DNA from: Ardenticatenaceae bacterium
GTDB lineage: Bacteria > Chloroflexota > Anaerolineae > Promineifilales > Promineifilaceae
Assembly (NCBI GenBank): GCA_020634565.1
Contig: JACKBN010000018.1
Location: forward strand, 62,001 to 126,000
DNA: 64,000 nucleotides
Reading direction: 5' to 3'
Positions 52,937 to 61,837 of the stretch are shown piece by piece. The notes under the pieces are model-generated. The model did no database searches. It was not told where the DNA came from and saw only the letters and a program-made list of their open reading frames with translations. Each line of letters begins with the position of its first letter. The first letter of the stretch is position 1. The position numbers were made by a program, and so were the translations under genes.

Positions 52937-54073
52937 ATGCAACAAAAGCTTGTTCCTGCTTTACTCGCGTTAGAAGATGGCACTTTGTGGCCAGGTTTTG
53001 GCTTTGGTGCCATTGGTCAAACTAGCGGCGAAATCGTCTTCAACACCAGCCTTACTGGCTACCAGGAAATCCTCACCGATCCCTCCTACCACGGCCAACT
53101 GATCACCATGACTATGCCCCACATCGGCAACATTGGCACGACGCCGGAAGATGACGAGAGCAGCCGCGTTTGGGCTGCTGGGCTGATCATCCGCCAATTA
53201 AGCCCCATCGTCAGCAACTGGCGCTCTCGCCAGCCACTACCCGATTATCTGGCCGAGCGCGGCGTCGTAGCCATCACCGATGTGGATACCCGCGCTTTGG
53301 TGCACTACATTCGTACTCACGGTGCGATGCGGGCCGCTATTTCCAGCGCCACAGTCGAACCGGAGGAAGTGCTGGCCCTGGCCCGCGCCGCCCGCGATAT
53401 GAATGGCCTGGATCTGGCCCGCGAGGTGAGCTGTGCGGAGCCGTATCATTGGGCCGAGGCGCAAGATTGGTGGCAGCCGGACATCAGTAATCAGTCGTCA
53501 GTGATCGGTAAGCAGTATCATGTGGTGGCGTATGATTTTGGCATTAAGCGGAATATTTTGCGGCTGCTGGGGGCGCAGGGCTGCCGGGTGACGGTGGTGC
53601 CTGCCACAACTTCAGCCGCAGACGTGTTGGCTTTGAACCCGGACGGCGTTTTTCTCTCAAACGGTCCTGGCGATCCGGCAGCATGCGATTATGCCGTTGA
53701 ATCGGTGCGGGAACTGTTGGGCCAAAAACCGATTTTTGGCATTTGCCTGGGGCACCAAATTTTGGGGCTGGCGCTGGGCGCAGAAACGTACAAGCTCAAG
53801 TTTGGACATCGCGGGGGTAACCAGCCGGTGCAGGTGACGGCCACTGACGAGGTGCAGATTTCTAGCCATAACCATGGTTTTGCCGTCGATGCCAGCACCT
53901 TGCCCGCCAACGTCACGGTTTCCCACCTTAACCTCAATGACAACTGCTGCGAAGGACTTATTGCGCCAGAACACAAAGCGTACTCCGTGCAGTATCACCC
54001 GGAAAGCTCTCCTGGACCCCATGATTCTGATGAACTCTTTGAGCGTTTTGTGCAAATGATGCAAGAGGCGTAG
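52937..54073 (+). CDS. carA: Carbamoyl-phosphate synthase small subunit
   Basis: 378 residues after GAGGAG. The N-terminal CPSase domain (PALLALEDGTLWPGFGFGAIG ... GEIVFNTSLTGYQEILTDPSY) precedes the class I glutamine amidotransferase domain with GICLGHQ (Cys270) and YHPESSPGPHDS (His). It splits glutamine and passes ammonia to CarB. The linker at about 183-194 (ISNQSSVIGKQ) is coded by a heptameric repeat (53483-53517), an in-frame invasion by a repeat family. A methyltransferase gene follows two bases after the stop, then carB. Confidence 0.97.
   Translation: MQQKLVPALLALEDGTLWPGFGFGAIGQTSGEIVFNTSLTGYQEILTDPSYHGQLITMTMPHIGNIGTTPEDDESSRVWAAGLIIRQLSPIVSNWRSRQPLPDYLAERGVVAITDVDTRALVHYIRTHGAMRAAISSATVEPEEVLALARAARDMNGLDLAREVSCAEPYHWAEAQDWWQPDISNQSSVIGKQYHVVAYDFGIKRNILRLLGAQGCRVTVVPATTSAADVLALNPDGVFLSNGPGDPAACDYAVESVRELLGQKPIFGICLGHQILGLALGAETYKLKFGHRGGNQPVQVTATDEVQISSHNHGFAVDASTLPANVTVSHLNLNDNCCEGLIAPEHKAYSVQYHPESSPGPHDSDELFERFVQMMQEA
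53483..53517 (+). repeat. Five heptameric repeats inside carA
   Basis: The 7-mers are ATCAGTA, ATCAGTC, GTCAGTG, ATCGGTA, AGCAGTA. They resemble the short tandem heptamers (STRR) known from cyanobacteria. They code for the linker between the two CarA domains, which is variable in length in other species, and so tolerates the insertion. Confidence 0.75.
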
Positions 54074-54075
54074 GG

Positions 54076-54861
54076 ATGGAACGGGATGCTTTGATTTCGT
54101 TCTGGAAAGAGGAAGAACGAGCGCCATTTCAGGGTTGGGATTTTTCGCATGTACACGGCCGTTGGCACGAAGAAAAACCGCCCTGGTCATATATGGCAAT
54201 GGTGCGGGAATGCTTGCCCCAAGCCGATTCATTGCTGGACTTGGGCACAGGGGGCGGTGAGCGGTTGCTGAAGTTGCAAGATTTGTGGCCAGCGACAACT
54301 GTGGCTACCGAGGAGTGGGAGCCTAACTTCTTGCTGGCCTCAGAACGGCTAAAGCCTTTTGGTGTGGAGGTGGTGAATGTGGCCAGTGATGAGATACGGC
54401 CGTTACCTTTCCCCGACAACAGTTTTGATCTGGTGATTAGCCGCCACACTGCTTACAACCTGGCCGAAGTCGAGCGCATTTTGCAGCCGGGTGGCACTTT
54501 TTTAACGCAGCAGGTGAACGGCCGTTGGCTGCAAGATCTCATTGGCTTTATGGGCGGAACACCGCAATGGCCATATTTCAATCTCAAATACACATTAGAT
54601 AAACTTTTTCGTGAGACCAACTTGCACCTGCAAATGGCCGAAAGCTGGACCGGCACCCTCACTTTCTATGACATTGGCGCTTTGGTCTACTATTTGAAGG
54701 CTGTCCCCTGGTTGGTAGAGAATTTTTCCGTAGACACACATTTAGACAAGTTGCTGGCTCTACAAGCACGTTTAGATCAAGGCGAGCGCTTACGCTTCAA
54801 AATTGGTAAGTTGATAGTTAAAGCAATAAATGGAGACCCATGGGTAAACGAACTGATATAA
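54076..54861 (+). CDS. Class I SAM-dependent methyltransferase between carA and carB
   Basis: 261 residues. Motif I is SLLDLGTGGGERLL near 53-66; acidic post-motifs ATEEWEPN and FPDNSFDLVISRHTAYNLAEVERILQPGGTFLTQQV follow the Methyltransf_11 pattern. The C-terminal part with YFNLKYTLDKLFRETNLHLQMAESWTG is not assigned. It starts two bases after carA and overlaps carB by 22 nt, so it is fully part of the operon. It is related to small-molecule methyltransferases; the link to carbamoyl phosphate is unknown. It might simply be a co-inserted gene. Confidence 0.9.
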   Translation: MERDALISFWKEEERAPFQGWDFSHVHGRWHEEKPPWSYMAMVRECLPQADSLLDLGTGGGERLLKLQDLWPATTVATEEWEPNFLLASERLKPFGVEVVNVASDEIRPLPFPDNSFDLVISRHTAYNLAEVERILQPGGTFLTQQVNGRWLQDLIGFMGGTPQWPYFNLKYTLDKLFRETNLHLQMAESWTGTLTFYDIGALVYYLKAVPWLVENFSVDTHLDKLLALQARLDQGERLRFKIGKLIVKAINGDPWVNELI

Positions 54862-57800
54862 AAACGATATTGATTCTTGGCTCTGGCCCGATTGTGATTG
54901 GGCAAGGGTGTGAATTTGATTACTCCGGCGTGCAGGCGTGTAAGGTGCTGCGCCGCGAAGGGTACCGCGTCGTTTTGGTCAACTCCAATCCGGCAACCAT
55001 CATGACTGACCCCGAATTTGCCGATGCGACCTATATTGAGCCGCTGACGGCCGAACTCGTTGAAAAAATCATAATTGCGGAACAACCAGATGCGGTGCTG
55101 CCCACCGTAGGTGGCCAAACCGGCCTGAATCTGGCCGTAGAGCTGGCTGAATCTGGCATTTTGGACAAGTATGGCGTGCAACTCATTGGCGCTGATCTGC
55201 GCGCGATTCGGCTGGCTGAAGATCGCTCCAAGTTTAAGCAGGCGATGATTGAGGCGGGCGTGCCTGTTCCAGTGAGCCATTTTGTGCATTCGCTGGAAGA
55301 AGCCGAAGCCGTGGTCGATGAAATTGGTTTCCCGATGCTGGTGCGGGCCTCATTTACGCTGGGCGGCACAGGCGGCGGTGTGGCTTATTCGCGAGAGCAG
55401 TTTGAGGCTGTTGTCCAACACGGCTTGCGCTCTAGCCCCGTCAACGAGGTACTCATCGAACGGTCGCTGCTGGGCTGGAAGGAGTACGAACTGGAAGTGA
55501 TGCGCGACAAGGCCGACAACTTTGTGGTGGTCTGCTCCATCGAAAATGTGGACCCGATGGGGGTGCATACCGGCGACAGCATCACGGTGGCTCCTGCGCA
55601 AACGCTAACCGACAAGGAATATCAATATTTGCGTGACCTGGCCAAAACAATTATGCGCGCTGTCGGTGTGGAGACGGGCGGTAGCAACGTGCAGTTTGCG
55701 GTGAATCCCGAAAATGGCGAGGTGATTGTCATCGAGATGAATCCGCGCGTTTCTCGTTCGTCGGCGTTGGCCAGTAAGGCGACGGGTTTTCCCATTGCCA
55801 AGATTGCCGCACTGCTGGCGGTGGGCTACACGCTGGACGAGATTCCCAACGACATTACGCGCGTGACGCCGGCTAGCTTTGAGCCAAGTATTGATTATTG
55901 CGTGGTCAAAATTCCACGCTGGAACTTTGAGAAATTCCCCGGCGTGGACGCCACGCTTGGCCCGCAGATGAAGAGCGTGGGTGAGGTGATGGCCATCGGC
56001 CGTACCTTCACCGAAGCGCTGAACAAAGCAATTCGCGGGCTGGACATCGGCATTCCGGGCTTCAGCCAGGCCTTAGCCGAGCAGTCGTCAGAGGCGGCAT
56101 TAAGCGTGCCTACGGCACAGCGACTGTTTCAGATGGCGGTGGCGATGGGAAACGGCCGTTCCTCTCAGGAAATTATTGCCGAAACAGCCATCGATCCCTG
56201 GTTTGTGGTGCAGTTGCAAGAGATTTTGGAAATTGAAGCAGAATTGATCGCTTTGGGCTCGCAGCCAGAAGATGCGGCGTTGGCACCCTTACTGCGTCAG
56301 GCAAAGCGGCACGGTTTTTCTGATGTGGTAATTGCTAAGGCGTTGGGATGGTCGGAAACGGCCGTACGCCAAAAACGTTTGGCGCTGGGCATCACCCCCG
56401 TTTACTACCGCGTTGATACCTGTGCGGCTGAATTTGAAGCACACACGCCTTACCTGTATTCCACTTATGAATCTGCCTGCGAAGCCGATCCAACGAATCG
56501 CAAAAAAGTGATGATTTTAGGTGGCGGGCCAAATCGGATTGGCCAGGGTATCGAGTTTGATTACTGCTGCGTACAGGCGTGTTGGGCTCTGCGAGAGCTG
56601 GGGTACGAAACCATTATGGTGAACTGTAACCCGGAAACGGTTAGCACCGATTACGATACGGCCGATCGCCTCTACTTTGAATCGCTTACTCTGGAAGATG
56701 TGCTGAACATTGTTGATTTGGAGCAGCCAGAAGGGGTGATTGTGCAGTTTGGCGGTCAGACGCCCATCAATCTGACGGCTGGTTTGGCCGCTGCCGGGGT
56801 GCCTATTTGGGGCACGCCGCCCGACAGTATTGACCTGGCTGAAGCGCGCGGCCGTTTTGGCGATTTGCTGCATAGGCTGGAAATCGACCATCCGGCGTGG
56901 GGCCTGGCTAACTCGATGGAAGAGGCGCTGGAAGTGGTTCATGAGATTGGCTATCCGGTGCTGGTACGGCCGTCTTTTGTGCTGGGCGGTCGGGCTATGG
57001 CCATCGCTTACGATGACGATTCGCTGCGCAGCTTTTTGGCCGAGGCGGCACGAGTCTCTCCTGGCAATCCAGTGCTCATTGACCAGTTTATTGAAGATGC
57101 GTTTGAGGTGGATGTAGATGCGGTAGCTGATGGCGAACGGGTGGTGATGGCTGGCGTGATGCAGCACATTGAAGAGGCGGGCATCCATTCAGGCGACAGC
57201 GCCTGTGTGCTGCCGCCCTATAAAATCAGCCTCTATCACCTGAGCATCATTCAGGATTACACAGAAAAGTTGGGGTTGGCTCTGAATGTGCGGGGCTTAA
57301 TGAACGTGCAATTTGCCATTAAGGATGATGTGGTGTACGTCATTGAGGTCAATCCGCGGGCCAGCCGAACTGTACCCTTTGTCAGTAAAGCCACGGGGTT
57401 GCCTGTGGCTCGTATTGCGGCTCAGGTGCAGGCAGGCTGCCAACTGGCAGAGCTGAATTTTACGCACATGCCCCCGATTGATGGCTTCTTTGTGAAGGAA
57501 GCGGTGCTGCCTTTTAACAAGCTCCCCGGTGCGGACACGCGTCTGGGGCCAGAAATGCGCAGCACGGGTGAAGTGATGGGGCATGCCTCCCAATTTGGCC
57601 ATGCCTTTGCCAAGTCGCAGCTGGCCGTGGGAACACCGCTGCCATTAACCGGCGCTGTGCTTATTACCGTGAATGATTTTGACAAATCAACTGCCCTCAA
57701 GATTGCGCGTGATTTGCATCGGATGGGATTTAAATTGTACGCGACAGAGGGAACGGCCGTAACACTGGAACAGGTGAACTTGCCGGTAACATTGGTGCCA

Positions 57801-58070
57801 AAAGCAAGTGAGCCGGGCTTAAATACAGTCCGGCTCATCTCGTCAGGTGGGGTTCAGTTGATCATCAATACGCCGTTGGGTCAACAAGCGCATGAGGATC
57901 AGGCGGCGCTGCGGGCGGCAGCGATTCGGCACAACATTTTGCTCATTTCAACGATGTCTGCCGCCCAGGCCGCAGTGAGTGGGATCAAGGCGTTGCGCAA
58001 AAAGGAACTGCGAGTACGCAGCTTACAGCAACATCATGCTGCTTCAGCTTCGCCCTCGCTCCATTCGTGA
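54840..58070 (+). CDS. carB: Carbamoyl-phosphate synthase large subunit
   Basis: 1076 residues, normal length. The two ATP-grasp halves start with ILILGSGPIVIGQGCEFDYSG and VMILGGGPNRIGQGIEFDYCC. FVVVCSIENVDPMGVHTGDSI and FEVDVDAVADGERVVMAGVM mark the two catalytic units, and the C-terminal MGS-like domain (SKSTALKIARDLHRMGFKLYATEGTAV) may bind allosteric ligands. CarB makes carbamoyl phosphate from bicarbonate, ammonia and two ATP. The 3' end overlaps the CBS gene by 37 nt, tail to tail. From 55871 on it is repeated in inverted form at the right edge. Confidence 0.97.
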   Translation: MGKRTDIKTILILGSGPIVIGQGCEFDYSGVQACKVLRREGYRVVLVNSNPATIMTDPEFADATYIEPLTAELVEKIIIAEQPDAVLPTVGGQTGLNLAVELAESGILDKYGVQLIGADLRAIRLAEDRSKFKQAMIEAGVPVPVSHFVHSLEEAEAVVDEIGFPMLVRASFTLGGTGGGVAYSREQFEAVVQHGLRSSPVNEVLIERSLLGWKEYELEVMRDKADNFVVVCSIENVDPMGVHTGDSITVAPAQTLTDKEYQYLRDLAKTIMRAVGVETGGSNVQFAVNPENGEVIVIEMNPRVSRSSALASKATGFPIAKIAALLAVGYTLDEIPNDITRVTPASFEPSIDYCVVKIPRWNFEKFPGVDATLGPQMKSVGEVMAIGRTFTEALNKAIRGLDIGIPGFSQALAEQSSEAALSVPTAQRLFQMAVAMGNGRSSQEIIAETAIDPWFVVQLQEILEIEAELIALGSQPEDAALAPLLRQAKRHGFSDVVIAKALGWSETAVRQKRLALGITPVYYRVDTCAAEFEAHTPYLYSTYESACEADPTNRKKVMILGGGPNRIGQGIEFDYCCVQACWALRELGYETIMVNCNPETVSTDYDTADRLYFESLTLEDVLNIVDLEQPEGVIVQFGGQTPINLTAGLAAAGVPIWGTPPDSIDLAEARGRFGDLLHRLEIDHPAWGLANSMEEALEVVHEIGYPVLVRPSFVLGGRAMAIAYDDDSLRSFLAEAARVSPGNPVLIDQFIEDAFEVDVDAVADGERVVMAGVMQHIEEAGIHSGDSACVLPPYKISLYHLSIIQDYTEKLGLALNVRGLMNVQFAIKDDVVYVIEVNPRASRTVPFVSKATGLPVARIAAQVQAGCQLAELNFTHMPPIDGFFVKEAVLPFNKLPGADTRLGPEMRSTGEVMGHASQFGHAFAKSQLAVGTPLPLTGAVLITVNDFDKSTALKIARDLHRMGFKLYATEGTAVTLEQVNLPVTLVPKASEPGLNTVRLISSGGVQLIINTPLGQQAHEDQAALRAAAIRHNILLISTMSAAQAAVSGIKALRKKELRVRSLQQHHAASASPSLHS

Positions 58071-58480
58071 ATAACAACCATGCTAAAAATGTCAGACTCG
58101 GTGATAATGCCCGCCAGCTTGCCATCCTTGCCTACAACTGGTAATCCGCTTACGCGATGTTCCAACATCGTGCGAGCGGCATTGCCAATGGTGGCATCGG
58201 GATCAATGGTCATGGGCTGCGGGGTCATGATTTTTTCAACAGACAGGCTAGATAGCAGATAATTTAGCTCCCAAATGCTCAAAGATGTGGCAGGCGAGGG
58301 TTGGGCACCGCGCACATCACCCAGGGTAACAATCCCCACCAAATTGTTTTCATCATCTACTACCGGCAGACGGCGAATTTCCTCATCCATCATGATTTGA
58401 TGGGCTTCGGGGAGGGACGTTTCGGGTTTCACTGTAATGACATCCTGGGTCATCCAGTTACGAACCAACTCTTTCTTCAT
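58034..58480 (-). CDS. Two-CBS-domain protein
   Basis: 148 residues from ATG 58480 with AGGAG; the longer frame to 58543 is not needed. Two CBS motifs are seen: VRNWMTQDVITVKPETSLPEAHQIMMDEEIRRLPVVDDENNLVGIVTLGD and VEKIMTPQPMTIDPDATIGNAARTMLEHRVSGLPVVGKDGKLAGIITESD, each split here only for naming. CBS pairs bind adenosine nucleotides and act as energy sensors. It is a stand-alone sensor, a type that often controls channels or enzymes. It overlaps carB by 37 bp in a convergent manner. Confidence 0.92.
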   Translation of the reverse strand: MKKELVRNWMTQDVITVKPETSLPEAHQIMMDEEIRRLPVVDDENNLVGIVTLGDVRGAQPSPATSLSIWELNYLLSSLSVEKIMTPQPMTIDPDATIGNAARTMLEHRVSGLPVVGKDGKLAGIITESDIFSMVVIHEWSEGEAEAA

Positions 58481-58672
58481 GGAATAATCTCCTGTACGCG
58501 TTTGTGCTGGCGGTTCTGTGTTTGCTTGAGCCACTTTGGCCAACAGCTATGTTAGCATGGTACCGTTCAGGGTAACTGTCCAGCAAGAACAAAAGTCACA
58601 CATTGACGATGACAACTGCAACGGCCGTATTTTGGTTTGAGCTTTTGTTTGGGGGAATGTGCCTAAAAGGAG

Positions 58673-58977
58673 AGACGCCGTGCGGGGAGCACGGCGTCTG
58701 GAGCAGAATAAGCTTTAATTAAGCGTGAAGAAGTTAATTAATACGTTAAGTTCAATTTCTTACGAAACATCTGACAGCGCAAAGATGATGAAAAAATGGC
58801 AGCGCCGCAAACAAAAATGAAGCCGTATCCTGAGCATCATACAACCTTGGGAGAGGAGGTTGTGCGGCGCTACCTTAACTATTTACTATAGAGAGGGTTA
58901 CTTACAACGCGGGTTACATATGGGGAGGGACAGGTAGCAGGCAGAAAAATAGCGCTCTTTATGGGAGCGCTATTTTT
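58673..58977 (+). ncRNA. Candidate structured small RNA ending at a terminator
   Basis: AGACGCCGTGC-GGGGA-GCACGGCGTCT (58673-58699) is followed by a fold in which AGCGCCGCA (58801-58809) pairs with TGCGGCGCT (58863-58871) around an inner ACAACCT/AGGTTGT hairpin, then the terminator AAAAATAGCGCTC/GAGCGCTATTTTT (58945-58977). No ORF lies in between. It is not a recognised RNA family; the 5' end is unknown. Confidence 0.4.
58945..58977. terminator. Rho-independent terminator
   Basis: AAAAATAGCGCTC and GAGCGCTATTTTT form a 13-bp stem with a 7-nt loop, usable in both directions. No gene runs into it from either side. Confidence 0.85.
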
Positions 58978-59104
58978 CAAAAAGAAAAAAGGAATGTAAA
59001 AATGAAAATTGGTTGAATGAAACATAATCCTTATGACTTACGTACTGCATTACAGTCTGAATGAAAGATCAAGGTGATTTTGAAAAACAATAAGGAGTAA
59101 CCGG

Positions 59105-59356
59105 ATGGGTATTTTAGCGTGGATTATTTTTGGGGCGTTGGCCGGTGGGGTAGCCGGCATGGTTGCGGGCAGCAAACGTTCTGGTTGTCTTTACAACATC
59201 GTCATTGGTGTGGTTGGGGCGTTTGTCGGCGGCTTGATCATGCAGTTTATTACGGGCGAATCGTTTAATTTTGCCTTTAACTGGCCTAGTTTCCTGGTTG
59301 CCGTGATAGGGGCCGTGATCTTGCTGGTGGTTACCGGAGCAACGAAGCGGAAGTAG
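59105..59356 (+). CDS. GlsB/YeaQ/YmgE family membrane protein
   Basis: 83 residues after AAGGAG. Three hydrophobic segments (GILAWIIFGALAGGVAGMVAG, IVIGVVGAFVGGLIM, FLVAVIGAVILLVVTGA) follow the same pattern as at 18856, but with a shortened N-terminus and a SKRSGCLYN loop with a Cys. This is a stress-linked family of unknown mechanism. The 3' end overlaps the DUF2062 gene by 26 nt, tail to tail. It is repeated at 60515. Confidence 0.92.
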   Translation: MGILAWIIFGALAGGVAGMVAGSKRSGCLYNIVIGVVGAFVGGLIMQFITGESFNFAFNWPSFLVAVIGAVILLVVTGATKRK

Positions 59357-59831
59357 TCACCTTGTTTTGCTTATTGCGGAGTAACCAGATAATACCGAGG
59401 ACGATGGTGTAGGAAACGGCCGTTACCAATCCCGCAATAATCAAATTCCCTACCAAGAATCCCTGCACAAATGAAATTACCTGTGCCTGCCACTGTGCTG
59501 TAACGGAAGCGGTGGCAGGTGCGGGGAATAACCAATTCCCCAAACGGTAGCTCAGCGCAAAAAATGGCGCGGTCACAAACACATTCCAGATAGCCAAAGA
59601 GAGCAAAACGGTGGCTTTGTGAAGCCGGAACCAGCTTGCCAGCAGCAGCGCCAGGGCCATGTTTACGCCGGGCGTGGGCAGCAAGCTAATAAACGTACCA
59701 AGAGCGAATCCCATCGCTTGGTTTTGCGCCGAGGTTTCTGCGTTGAGCAAGGACGTCACTTTTTCCTTAGCTGTTTTTAGCAGGCTTGAGAGGTGTATTT
59801 GGTTCTGGGACAAATCAACTTTCATTTCCAT
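59331..59831 (-). CDS. DUF2062 family membrane protein
   Basis: 166 residues. The DUF2062 segment has AMGFALGTFISLLPTPGVNMALALLLASWFRL and IWNVFVTAPFFALSYRLGNWLF, with a later pair of membrane helices (IIAGLVTAVSYTIVLGIIWLL). Members are small membrane proteins of unknown role, sometimes linked to lipid transport or glycosyltransferases. Its ATG (59831) faces the palindrome centre 104 bp away. Confidence 0.88.
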   Translation of the reverse strand: MEMKVDLSQNQIHLSSLLKTAKEKVTSLLNAETSAQNQAMGFALGTFISLLPTPGVNMALALLLASWFRLHKATVLLSLAIWNVFVTAPFFALSYRLGNWLFPAPATASVTAQWQAQVISFVQGFLVGNLIIAGLVTAVSYTIVLGIIWLLRNKQNKVTTSASLLR

Positions 59832-60039
59832 ATTTGCAGTTTACACAAACCTAATAGTTGAAAATGGTCTGAAACCATACGCCAACCCAGTGTAAACCTG
59901 ACGCTAACCTGAGAAACGTAAACGGCTAACACCGCGCGGTGTTAGCCGTTTACGTTTCTCAGGTTAGCGTCAGGTTTACACTGGGTTGGCGTATGGTTTC
60001 AGACCATTTTCAACTATTAGGTTTGTGTAAACTGCAAAT
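59832..60039. other. Palindrome centre between the two DUF2062 copies
   Basis: The exact symmetry axis lies between 59935 and 59936 inside ACCGCGCGGT, with no spacer. No gene is present. The arms fold back base for base. Confidence 0.9.
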
Positions 60040-60540
60040 ATGGAAATGAAAGTTGATTTGTCCCAGAACCAAATACACCTCTCAAGCCTGCTAAAAACAG
60101 CTAAGGAAAAAGTGACGTCCTTGCTCAACGCAGAAACCTCGGCGCAAAACCAAGCGATGGGATTCGCTCTTGGTACGTTTATTAGCTTGCTGCCCACGCC
60201 CGGCGTAAACATGGCCCTGGCGCTGCTGCTGGCAAGCTGGTTCCGGCTTCACAAAGCCACCGTTTTGCTCTCTTTGGCTATCTGGAATGTGTTTGTGACC
60301 GCGCCATTTTTTGCGCTGAGCTACCGTTTGGGGAATTGGTTATTCCCCGCACCTGCCACCGCTTCCGTTACAGCACAGTGGCAGGCACAGGTAATTTCAT
60401 TTGTGCAGGGATTCTTGGTAGGGAATTTGATTATTGCGGGATTGGTAACGGCCGTTTCCTACACCATCGTCCTCGGTATTATCTGGTTACTCCGCAATAA
60501 GCAAAACAAGGTGACTACTTCCGCTTCGTTGCTCCGGTAA
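60040..60540 (+). CDS. DUF2062 family membrane protein, inverted copy
   Basis: Exact mirror copy of the gene at 59331-59831 (166 identical residues). If the duplication is real, both copies would be transcribed away from the centre. Confidence 0.8.
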   Translation: MEMKVDLSQNQIHLSSLLKTAKEKVTSLLNAETSAQNQAMGFALGTFISLLPTPGVNMALALLLASWFRLHKATVLLSLAIWNVFVTAPFFALSYRLGNWLFPAPATASVTAQWQAQVISFVQGFLVGNLIIAGLVTAVSYTIVLGIIWLLRNKQNKVTTSASLLR

Positions 60541-60766
60541 CCACCAGCAAGATCACGGCCCCTATCACGGCAACCAGGAAACTAGGCCAGTTAAAGGCAA
60601 AATTAAACGATTCGCCCGTAATAAACTGCATGATCAAGCCGCCGACAAACGCCCCAACCACACCAATGACGATGTTGTAAAGACAACCAGAACGTTTGCT
60701 GCCCGCAACCATGCCGGCTACCCCACCGGCCAACGCCCCAAAAATAATCCACGCTAAAATACCCAT
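60515..60766 (-). CDS. GlsB/YeaQ/YmgE family membrane protein, inverted copy
   Basis: Exact mirror copy of 59105-59356, including the ribosome binding site. Confidence 0.8.
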   Translation of the reverse strand: MGILAWIIFGALAGGVAGMVAGSKRSGCLYNIVIGVVGAFVGGLIMQFITGESFNFAFNWPSFLVAVIGAVILLVVTGATKRK

Positions 60767-60893
60767 CCGGTTACTCCTTATTGTTTTTCAAAATCACCTT
60801 GATCTTTCATTCAGACTGTAATGCAGTACGTAAGTCATAAGGATTATGTTTCATTCAACCAATTTTCATTTTTACATTCCTTTTTTCTTTTTG

Positions 60894-60926
60894 AAAAATA
60901 GCGCTCCCATAAAGAGCGCTATTTTT
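60894..60926. terminator. Inverted copy of the 58945 terminator
   Basis: Mirror of 58945-58977; same 13-bp stem. Confidence 0.75.
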
Positions 60927-61390
60927 CTGCCTGCTACCTGTCCCTCCCCATATGTAACCCGCGTTGTAAGTAACCCTCTCTATAGTAAATAGTTAAGGTA
61001 GCGCCGCACAACCTCCTCTCCCAAGGTTGTATGATGCTCAGGATACGGCTTCATTTTTGTTTGCGGCGCTGCCATTTTTTCATCATCTTTGCGCTGTCAG
61101 ATGTTTCGTAAGAAATTGAACTTAACGTATTAATTAACTTCTTCACGCTTAATTAAAGCTTATTCTGCTCCAGACGCCGTGCTCCCCGCACGGCGTCTCT
61201 CCTTTTAGGCACATTCCCCCAAACAAAAGCTCAAACCAAAATACGGCCGTTGCAGTTGTCATCGTCAATGTGTGACTTTTGTTCTTGCTGGACAGTTACC
61301 CTGAACGGTACCATGCTAACATAGCTGTTGGCCAAAGTGGCTCAAGCAAACACAGAACCGCCAGCACAAACGCGTACAGGAGATTATTCC

Positions 61391-61837
61391 ATGAAGAAAG
61401 AGTTGGTTCGTAACTGGATGACCCAGGATGTCATTACAGTGAAACCCGAAACGTCCCTCCCCGAAGCCCATCAAATCATGATGGATGAGGAAATTCGCCG
61501 TCTGCCGGTAGTAGATGATGAAAACAATTTGGTGGGGATTGTTACCCTGGGTGATGTGCGCGGTGCCCAACCCTCGCCTGCCACATCTTTGAGCATTTGG
61601 GAGCTAAATTATCTGCTATCTAGCCTGTCTGTTGAAAAAATCATGACCCCGCAGCCCATGACCATTGATCCCGATGCCACCATTGGCAATGCCGCTCGCA
61701 CGATGTTGGAACATCGCGTAAGCGGATTACCAGTTGTAGGCAAGGATGGCAAGCTGGCGGGCATTATCACCGAGTCTGACATTTTTAGCATGGTTGTTAT
61801 TCACGAATGGAGCGAGGGCGAAGCTGAAGCAGCATGA
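61391..61837 (+). CDS. Two-CBS-domain protein, inverted copy
   Basis: Exact mirror copy of 58034-58480 (148 residues), with the same AGGAG ribosome binding site. Confidence 0.8.
   Translation: MKKELVRNWMTQDVITVKPETSLPEAHQIMMDEEIRRLPVVDDENNLVGIVTLGDVRGAQPSPATSLSIWELNYLLSSLSVEKIMTPQPMTIDPDATIGNAARTMLEHRVSGLPVVGKDGKLAGIITESDIFSMVVIHEWSEGEAEAA

Larger units (their letters stand above)
58481..59104. other. 624-bp non-coding region with several hairpins
   Basis: Between the divergent CBS and GlsB-like genes. It holds a strong 11-bp hairpin (AGACGCCGTGC at 58673), a larger fold at 58801-58871, and a terminator at 58945. The first and last do not belong to any ORF. A small RNA is a reasonable guess. 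Its copy is at 60767-61390. Confidence 0.5.
55871..59935 (+). repeat. Left arm of a perfect inverted duplication
   Basis: The reverse complement of this arm equals 59936-64000, with mirror relation i to 119871 minus i. All five genes and non-coding parts compared are identical. The arm starts at the mirror of the window edge, so its true outer end is unknown. Confidence 0.95.

Noticed and set aside
56517..57188. 223-codon minus-strand ORF, repeated at 62683
   Set aside because: Shadow of carB in both arms of the duplication.
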